DNA from: Pterois miles
Lineage: Eukaryota; Chordata; Actinopteri; Perciformes; Scorpaenidae
Reading direction: 5' to 3'
Assembly (NCBI GenBank): GCA_947000775.1
Contig: CAMQGK010000001.1
Span: 547,001-611,000, forward strand
Length of the DNA stretch: 64,000 nucleotides
A model generated the notes under the pieces. The model ran no database searches, had not been told where the DNA came from, and saw only the letters and a list, made by a program, of their open reading frames with translations. The position numbers were made by a program, and so were the translations under genes. Numbering within the stretch: position 1 is the first letter of the stretch; every line of letters starts with the position of its first letter. Shown here piece by piece: positions 57,301-64,000 of the stretch.

Positions 57301-58956
57301 TTACTCGGCGGCGGCGGCTGTGGCCTCTGGACTGGCTGCCGTCTCTGGTTCAGTAGGTGAAGCCTCGGCTGGTTTCTCCTCGCCTCCTTCTGCTGCTGCT
57401 GCCGCCGGTTCTTCTGCCTTCACCTCCTCCGCAGCCTTTGGCTCCTCGGCTTCAGCCGCCTTGGCTCCCTCCTCAGCAGCCTCCGCTGGTTTGGCCTCCT
57501 CAGCAGCTGCCTCCTCTGATGCCGCCTTCTCTCCTTCGGCTGGTTCTGCTGCCGCTGCTGCTCCTTCCTCTGCTGCTGCCTCCTCAGACTCTTTCTTGGT
57601 CTTCTTGAATGAGAAGCCGCTGAGCTTGAAGGAGGGTTTCTTGAAGGAGAAACGCTTCTTCTTCTGCTTGCCGTCCTCGCTGGTGGATGGAGTGCCCTCC
57701 TCCGGCTTGGCAGAAGCCTCTCCGTTTGTGGCGGCGGGCTCCTTCTCGCCGTTGGCCTCAGCAACCTCTACTTTCTCGCCGTCTTCTTTTGCCGCCTCCT
57801 CAGTAGGAGTGCTGCCGTTGGCCTGGACGTCAGCTTTGTTGGCCTCCTCTGCAGCGGGAGAGGCATCCCCATTGGTTTTGGCGTGGCCATTCTCCTGGTA
57901 GGAAACAGAATTTAAAAAAAAAAAATCTTGAATATGATGCACATCACCTCACTAGTTAAGAGTCTTGTTTTACAATCATGCACCTGTAGCCTACATGAGC
58001 ATATGTGTGCAAGACTACCCCCTGCGAAATCTGTCGAGCTGTGCAATTTAATCAAATGCAACTGGTAACCAATAGGAAAATATTCCTAAAACTGCAGCAA
58101 CATCTGTTACTAGGAGAGTGACGACAGATCTGTGGCTTTCAGCAGTAGGCTAGTTGTTAGACCGCAGTACCGTCGGGATCCGCCAGGGGGCGTTCAGTGT
58201 GGAGCCAGTGGGTACAACAGAGGAATTTGTTTTTTAAACCCTTCTTTTGATGACCTGTGTAATCAACCAGTGTGTGGTATTTTAATTTTCATATACTTCT
58301 CTCATCCAACTCGGTGCTTGTTTAATAAATAGTTGGTTTTGTGGTTGTGTGTGTCCAAAAACGTGGCTGCTTTCTTGGACCTGGCAACAAAGGCGTGGTA
58401 TCGTTTTTTAAAATGGCCATGCCACAGTGAGAGCGACCACAAACCCCCGCTGCACACATTTCAACCAAAACGACTGAAACAATGTTTAGGGAGCTACAGC
58501 CTCAGAGGATTGTTTAGAATAAATCCAACAATTATGATTGAACAATTCTGCGCTAAAATAACATTCAGCAGATTAGTTATGCAGTCCGTTATTCATGTTC
58601 AAAAGAAAAAAAAATGTCTATCAATTTAAAGCAAATTAAAATGCATGGATTTTAAACAGTGTTTTGTTGTAAAATACATACACTTCTAACAAAGCACAGT
58701 CAACAATCGTGGATCCATGTGGCCACTTTCCCTGGATGCCGGTGTGCGTGCGGGTGCGCCACAGGGAACATGGAGCACGCCATTGACGCAACACATTGCT
58801 TAAAACGAGACAAAATACCGCTCGAGCAGTTAACACTTAAACACCTGAAACGCGGTTTACCTGTCCGTTTGTCTTCGCTGCAACAGCTGCACCTTCTGCT
58901 GGCTTTTCTACCGCAGCTTCCTCTTTTCCAGCGGTTTTGGAGATTTGTGCTCCCAT
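57301..58956 (-). CDS. marcks: Myristoylated alanine-rich C-kinase substrate
   Basis: Membrane-associated PKC substrate that binds PIP2, calmodulin and actin. Two exons on the minus strand: 58956-58861 (32 codons) and 57894-57301, joined at phase 0, giving 229 residues (human 332). The N-terminus MGAQISKT is a myristoylation signal. The splice junction falls inside the conserved MH2 segment (KTNGQ|ENGHAKTNGDASPA), as in other MARCKS genes. The effector domain at about residues 108-133 reads KQKKKRFSFKKPSFKLSGFS then FKKTKKE, carrying one extra proline compared with the mammalian KKSFKLSG. The C-terminal third is almost only Ala, Glu, Pro and Lys. The upstream in-frame ATG at 59025 is rejected because MGAQ carries the myristoylation site. 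Paralogues a/b of teleosts cannot be told apart here. Confidence 0.94.
57895..58860 (-). other. marcks: marcks intron 1
   Basis: Single intron of 966 bases with GT at 58860-58859 and AG at 57896-57895 (minus). It holds a CTCF-like motif at 58181-58192. The open frames within it on either strand have no family resemblance. Confidence 0.8.
58178..58195 (+). promoter_or_regulatory. CTCF-like motif in marcks intron
   Basis: ATCCGCCAGGGGGCGTTC contains a near-ideal CTCF core (CCGCCAGGGGGCG). It lies about 780 bases inside the transcription unit, between the marcks promoter and col10a1, a sensible position for an insulator or loop anchor. No repeat copy of this stretch was seen in the window. Confidence 0.45.
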
Positions 58957-59350
58957 GCTTTTTGGTGCAACAAAGGAACCCAACCGATCAAATGAATGAA
59001 CAAAGACCGCAAGCTTCCTCCCCAAAAAATACTAGTCGAGCGCCGACACCTCCTTCTCCGAGCGAAGCCGATGAATCAGCACGAAGCCGAAGTGACCGCA
59101 GAGGGACGTGGGAGCGCGTGCAGGAGGGAAAAATGTGGCAAAGATGCAAAAGAAACGCGGATTCTTTCAATTTTTTCTCGAGCGGAGTTTGTAAATGGAG
59201 AAATTGGCCCCGCCGCAAATGAGATGCGGAGTACAACGCCCAAGTCCGCTGATGAATGGGTACTGGGGCTATGACGACACGGCCAGCCCGTCTCCACCAA
59301 TCACAAGTGCGGAATCCAGCGAGGGGGGTCGTAGAGTGGGGGGCCACGGA
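58957..59350 (-). promoter_or_regulatory. marcks: marcks CpG-island promoter and 5' UTR
   Basis: CpG dinucleotides are dense from about 58980 to 59350 and sparse on both sides. On the minus strand a CCAAT box lies at 59207-59203 next to a GGCGGGGC GC-box (59214-59207). No TATA box is seen. Transcription probably starts between about 59000 and 59180, leftwards. Confidence 0.65.
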
Positions 59351-59371
59351 CAATAGGAGAGACACAACAAC

Positions 59372-59860
59372 ATGGCCAGCAACTTGTCTTTATGTCCACT
59401 TTAGAGGCCACGAACTTGATTTTATTTGCCTGAAACAAAAACTGAGAGCTTTACCACTGATTTCAAGAAGAGAGTATCCCAGAAATATTTAATAATCCTG
59501 TACTAAAATAAACAGCATGACTGACAAAAACTACAAAAATGGCCAAGAGCTTGTCCTTATATCCTCTTTAGATGGCAGAAACTCTAAATAATGATTGAGA
59601 GCTTTACTATTAATTTCAAGAAGAGAGTATACCAAAAATATTTAATAATCCCATCCTAAAATAAACAGCATGCCTGACAAAAACTACAAATATGGCCAAC
59701 AATTTGTCTTTATATCCACTTTAGAAGGCACAAAGCTGGTTATATTTGAGCTTTAACTACTGATTTCAAGAAGGGAATATCCCAGAAATATTTAATAATC
59801 GCATATTAAAATCAGTATGCTGTACAAAACTACAAAAATGGCTAACATTTTTTTTACATT
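59372..59860. repeat. Three-unit minisatellite upstream of marcks
   Basis: Units start at ATGGCC near 59372, 59539 and 59692, with a partial fourth at 59838, so lengths are about 167, 153 and 146 bases. Each contains TTGTC/TTTAT, ATCCACTTTAGA, GAGCTTTA.ACT, ATTTCAAGAAG, ATATTTAATAATC and AACTACAAA.ATGGC. The array begins some 20 bases upstream of the CpG promoter. Confidence 0.85.
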
Positions 59861-59984
59861 TAGATGACATTCAGTTTCTATATTTCAAATAGTTCATTCT
59901 CTCTGCTGATGAATATTGTGGCTGCTTAGTGAGTATCATCTAAAAGAGCAGTAAAAATGTCTTTTTTTATAGTTGTATGTACAT

Positions 59985-60215
59985 GTACAGTTTATAACAT
60001 GAATCGGTTTGAGTATTTTTTAAAGAAACAATTAATTTTCTAAGTAAAATATTCTCTGATTCCAGCTTCTTAAATGTGAATATTATCGGGTTTCTTTACT
60101 TCTCTATGACAGTAAACTGAATATCTTTGTGTTTAGGAAACACTGACTGACATTTTATGGACCAAACAACTAACCGATTAATCAAGAAAATAATCAACAA
60201 TGAAAATAATCCTAA
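59985..60215 (-). repeat. Dispersed AATCGATTAATC-type repeat, inverse of 34276-34610
   Basis: TTTTCTAAGTAAAATATTC, CAGCTTCTTAAATGTGAATA, CTATGACAGTAAACTGAATA, GACATTTTATGGACCAAACA and CGATTAATCAAGAAAATAAT are the reverse complements, in reverse order, of words in 34276-34610. Confidence 0.65.
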
Positions 60216-61413
60216 ACATTATTTCATGTAGACTGGAAATCATAGCTTATATTTTTAACTTAAAGTGTTAAAAGTACTTCTTGATATACAAAGATGCAAC
60301 AAATGGAGCTTAAGAAGTTGTTTATCACAAATGTTTAAATTGATATGCAAGGGCGAAAACAACAGCATGTTTTGGACAGCTGAGCTGAGAAAGCTCTGCT
60401 CAGCTGGTCTTGTGTTATATCATCCTGACATATGCCTCGCTCAGTGCACAGACATCCCCTGTAACTATAAGCTCCTGTACCCACAACTTCCCTCATCCCT
60501 CATCTTGCATAATAGTGTCTTGTCTGCTTGTTGCAGCTGGAGCATCTCAGTGACCCAGATATAATGAGAGTTTATGGCCCTGTGCTCCGGCAGCCTGCAG
60601 TGCTCTGACTCCACCACCAGCCACAAGTCTCCTCTCTCTCTGCCATCACTGCATGACCCACATCTCCATGGTTACCAGTCCAAAATGGCTCCAAGGAAGA
60701 GGCTGAATGTCGAGGGCTTCGGCGATCGTGACTCCTGGTTACGAAGAGAGAAATAGGGTGAGAGTGAATGCAGACAACAGTTTGAGGATTAGGGTGACTT
60801 CTTTCACCCGCCCTCCCTTCATCAGGCTAACTAGGCCACACTCATTGTTGTGATATTCTGATTACATGCAAAGCTGGTATTGTTATGGTGAGCTGCCATG
60901 AATATGTAAACCAGGGGACAAAGCCAGTTTTCAACAAGCACCATGTGGCCCAGACATTCAGACATAAAGACTTCACCTGTCAGGAAGATACTGTACCACG
61001 TCAGGATCCCAGATGGGGTGGCAGCAAGATGACTTATAAAAAGGCACAAATCAACACAAAATCTCAAACATGCCAAAGGTATTCATTAATCATCTCACTG
61101 TAAATCATGTCAAATTTAATCCTTTAATTTTTCTGATTTTTTTAGTTTCTTTGTGTGCTAACAACAAAAATCATGTATTGTTTTTTCAATTCACCAATTC
61201 ACCATCGTTTTTTTTTTTTTAAATTATGAGCCTCTCCCAAACAATTGAGATGTCCGTATGCAGAATATGCACATCTCTTTGTATGATAATTAAAAGATAT
61301 TACATAAACATGAAGAGGTTTTTCAGTTTTTCAAAGATAATTTACAGTGAGGTTTTAAAGTAAAGATATGTACTCTGTCTGCACACATCACATTGTGCTA
61401 TAAAAGCTCCCAT

Positions 61414-61475
<62 letters not shown>

Positions 61476-62440
61476 GGGGAAAAGAAAAAAAAATATATAT
61501 ATATATATATTCATAATAATGTAATTTTTCTGGTTTGACATCTGTAAATAATGAAAATAATCATTAACTGCTGCCTGAATCTGATGTGCTTCAAGTCATG
61601 GAATAGCTGTCTTAGGAGGCAGCGTTGGTAGGTTGGTAGTTTGATTCTTCCTGCCCACATGCCAAAGGGTTCAACTAAACAAACCTGGAGGAGGCTACAT
61701 GTTTGGTTTCTTGAAGCCTGACCAGAGTTCAAACAGCTGCAAAACTACAAGACTGTTCAGTGAATGGAGGTCAGAAGTCAGCATTGTGACTCAAAATTAC
61801 ATTACGGAGCAGGTTTAAATTGCTGTAAATCCTTGTGAAGTATTAAAAAGTGATATATTCTATTTTGAGTGGGGATTGTTCGCCCTAATTGTTCCAATAC
61901 ATTGCATTTTCCACCCAAAAGCCCATCTCAGTGTCTGTATGATGCTGATGTTTTCATTAATACAGGAAGAGAAACTGATTTCCAGTTTCAGTTACTTGGG
62001 AAGCTTCAAATGAGAGAAGTTTATCACCTGAATATTACCTGAAATAATAAGCCACCAAGTGATATTTTTGTCAATATTGATTGTGACTCTTCTGCTATTA
62101 TTTATGTGCAATGGACAAGCTGTGTATTCAGTTTTAATTTGAATATATTTAGCTAAAAAATACTCTGATGCAGAGAGGAAAGTCACCAGCTGTTGATTTT
62201 AGTTGGAATAATACTAATCCACTTGTTGAATACAATGGGATACACAAAAATAGATTTAATAATCAAAAATTTGCCTAATTGGTGTGTTTTTCTCAGTGTG
62301 AGGATCCGTGTGCACTCTGTGTTTATTATTCACATTTAAACACTTAGATTGAGAGTGTAAAGAGCTCCGATCAGAACAAAATCTGACATTTTGTCAATCA
62401 TTGTGCTTTTCAACGTTGCTAAAAACGGGGAGGTGTCACC
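60216..62440. other. Intergenic AT-rich interval
   Basis: No supported gene. The short frame at 60685-60756 (MAPRKRLNVEGFGDRDSWLR) is in unremarkable context. TA microsatellites lie at 61416-61472 and 61492-61510. About 61610-61690 there is text resembling a worn fish SINE (TTGGTAGTTTGATTCTTCC, CCACATGCCAAAGGGTTC). Confidence 0.45.
61416..61510. repeat. (TA)n microsatellites
   Basis: About 28 TA units at 61416-61472, then an A/G-rich interruption, then about nine more AT units at 61492-61510. Confidence 0.95.
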
Positions 62441-62956
62441 CTACGCATTGTAAGCTGCTATTGGACGAACGCGGTGTCAATCACAGCTATTTGACGCAAT
62501 GATAGCTGCGTCAAGACGTAAAGAGGTAAACCGGAAAACCAAACAAGACAAAATAAAAGCACAAAAGGTAGTCAGTTAGAATTCATGTACTGGGCGTACT
62601 TAAATACCGATGATACAATATAAGATGATTTACTATATTATAAATTATTTTTATTTGGTAGAAATACTCTTATTGTTGTTGTTTTTGCCTTGAAATGACG
62701 TAAAATGGCTTTATTTTGACAGCATTACCCGGAAGCTGCCTATTTGTGACTTGTGAGCTTGACTGTGGTCGCCATCGTCATCATCTGTACGCACGGCGGC
62801 GACAGCAGCTCCCGGATCGGCAGGGACGGGTATATCCCACCGCTGTTCTCCCTCAATGCGAAGAAAAAACACTCCCAGGAAGTAGACAGATATCGGCGAT
62901 CTCCCGCACGAAAGTCCCTCTGGAAAACCCCGATGGATTAATCTGATTTTTCTGCG
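62440..62956 (+). promoter_or_regulatory. CpG promoter and probable 5' exon of a downstream gene
   Basis: A CpG-enriched stretch with ETS-like cores (ACCGGAAA at 62531 and CCCGGAAG at 62728) is followed by a possible exon ending at TCTGCG|GTAAGC (donor at 62957). Open frames through it (for example 62716-62946) end before the donor, so it is best read as a 5' UTR exon. The gene would continue right, past the window. I cannot identify it. Human MARCKS neighbours such as HDAC2 or HS3ST5 are possible, but nothing here shows that. Confidence 0.5.
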
Positions 62957-64000
62957 GTAAGCACGCTTTTTCCTCCTCCTTTCCTGTGTTGAATTTCAAT
63001 TGGTGCACCCGCCTCGTCCCCTGTTTTGCGCTGTGGACTGCGAGATGAATTCATCTCGGGGAAAGAGAGCACAGGCGATAAATAACACATTGTACGTCGC
63101 TGGGATCCGCTCGTATCCCCTCCAGTCATCCTGCAGATGTTGGTGCGTGTATTTGACGGGTAACTGGGTAGAAACAGAGAGTTTAGCGGTGGCGGTCTGG
63201 TTAATTGTGGGTGATGTTTTGCAGTGCTGTGATTGTGGAGAGGGGGCTCTTGTGTTGCAGCAGCAGGGATGGATGCGCTGCAGAGCAGAGCTGACCACCG
63301 AGGCCATTCACACACATGATAAACGCCACAATGGCCTGCAGACAGCCTCCTATTGATTCACACCAAAATAATTGTCACACGATTCAAGCTAATTGCGCTG
63401 CCACGCTGTTAAATATTCAATTAAAGCTGTCCTAATCGGGTTATCTGATGTGTCTGGAGGTGCAGCCATCCATCTTGCTGGCAAACACGGGGATGGTACA
63501 CAGAGTGTGTAGCTAGGAGCTAAAGCCTCGGTTTTATCCATGTGCAATAAGTTAACCAGTACTTGTGTGTCGGTTTGCACCCTGAAGCTCTGAGTGTTCA
63601 GCCTGTCATTGGGCCATGAATGACTACACAACTGGCGTGCGTGATGTGTATGAATTTTGAATGAAAGGAGTTACATATTGTGGTTCATGGACCATAAACA
63701 CTCCCCCTCAGGCCCTCTGTCCTTACAGTTTAGCCTTCTTATCACACACACTGCTGACACATAAGCTGCTACTTGTGACTTTAGGTTTTAAGTAACACAA
63801 AGGGTTAACTGATTACTTTGGTTATTGGTAATTGACTGTTTTTGCCAGTCTTCAAATGTCACAGTGGGGCTACAACTACTGATTTTCAGTTACAGTGACA
63901 ACAGCTGATCAACAAAAAAATAACCAGCAGCTGTTTTTACAATTGATATATTATTTTAGTCAGGTTTTAAACAGGTACGAAAACCCTACCCTCCTCCTTT
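62957..64000. other. Probable first intron of the unidentified downstream gene
   Basis: CpG content stays raised to about 63320 and then falls. No coding exon or acceptor with a convincing downstream frame is seen. The minus-strand frames of 103-125 residues are shadows of the CpG-rich stretch. Confidence 0.4.

Noticed and set aside
57320..57901. 193-residue Ala/Ser-rich plus-strand frame
   Set aside because: Reverse shadow of the marcks second exon. The marcks frame on the minus strand has recognisable myristoylation, MH2 and effector segments.
59372..59860. CRISPR-like regular repeats
   Set aside because: Units are about 150 bases, diverged and contiguous with no spacers, in a vertebrate genome. 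It is a minisatellite.
60685..60756. Small frame MAPRKRLNVEGFGDRDSWLR
   Set aside because: No promoter, repeat context or homolog. Length is within chance expectation.
61610..61690. tRNA-like B-box (GGTAGTTTGATTCTTCC)
   Set aside because: No cloverleaf could be formed. The text fits a worn SINE-like repeat.

Overview
The window is a piece of a ray-finned fish nuclear chromosome, most likely a spiny-rayed teleost. The evidence is short GT-AG introns, vertebrate gene families, abundant TA, TC and AAT microsatellites, Tc1/mariner and pogo fossils, and interspersed families that look typical of teleost genomes. Four protein-coding genes can be reconstructed exon by exon. Two further CpG-rich promoter or first-exon regions point to genes whose bodies I could not resolve.

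Layout: (1) 0.7-1.8 kb, fut9, an alpha-1,3-fucosyltransferase on the plus strand with its whole coding region in one exon. (2) 1.9-10.7 kb, non-coding DNA with several interspersed repeats. (3) 10.7-13.7 kb, a four-and-a-half LIM domain gene (fhl5/fhl2 type), five coding exons. (4) 14.95-21.3 kb, a TGFBRAP1/Vps3-like CORVET subunit, eleven coding exons, with a (TC)n microsatellite acting as the polypyrimidine tract of its last intron. (5) 22.9-23.7 kb, a CpG island with two copies of the TCTCGCGAGA core-promoter motif in a tandem duplication, followed by an orphan 12-codon first exon. (6) 24-47.7 kb, a gene-poor, repeat-rich interval: two Tc1-like fossils, a pogo transposase remnant, a duplicated block of about 0.8 kb, LINE-type 3' tails and several dispersed families. 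(7) 47.8-52.7 kb, col10a1, type X collagen. (8) 57.3-59.35 kb, marcks on the minus strand with its CpG promoter and an upstream minisatellite. (9) 62.4-62.96 kb, a CpG-rich promoter or 5' exon ending in a good splice donor, probably the start of a gene that runs past the window.

The genes do not form one pathway. They are a linkage group that mixes neighbours found in human on 6q (FUT9, FHL5, COL10A1, MARCKS) with a TGFBRAP1 relative whose human counterpart sits beside FHL2 on 2q. The simplest reading is that FHL2-TGFBRAP1 and FHL5-(TGFBRAP1-like) are whole-genome-duplication sister blocks, and that this fish kept the TGFBRAP1-like copy on the 6q-type block. Its sequence is well diverged from human TGFBRAP1, which fits. 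I found no complete novel system. The most unusual items are the duplicated TCTCGCGAGA promoter with its unexplained first exon, the microsatellite splice acceptor, and the MARCKS effector domain with an inserted proline.
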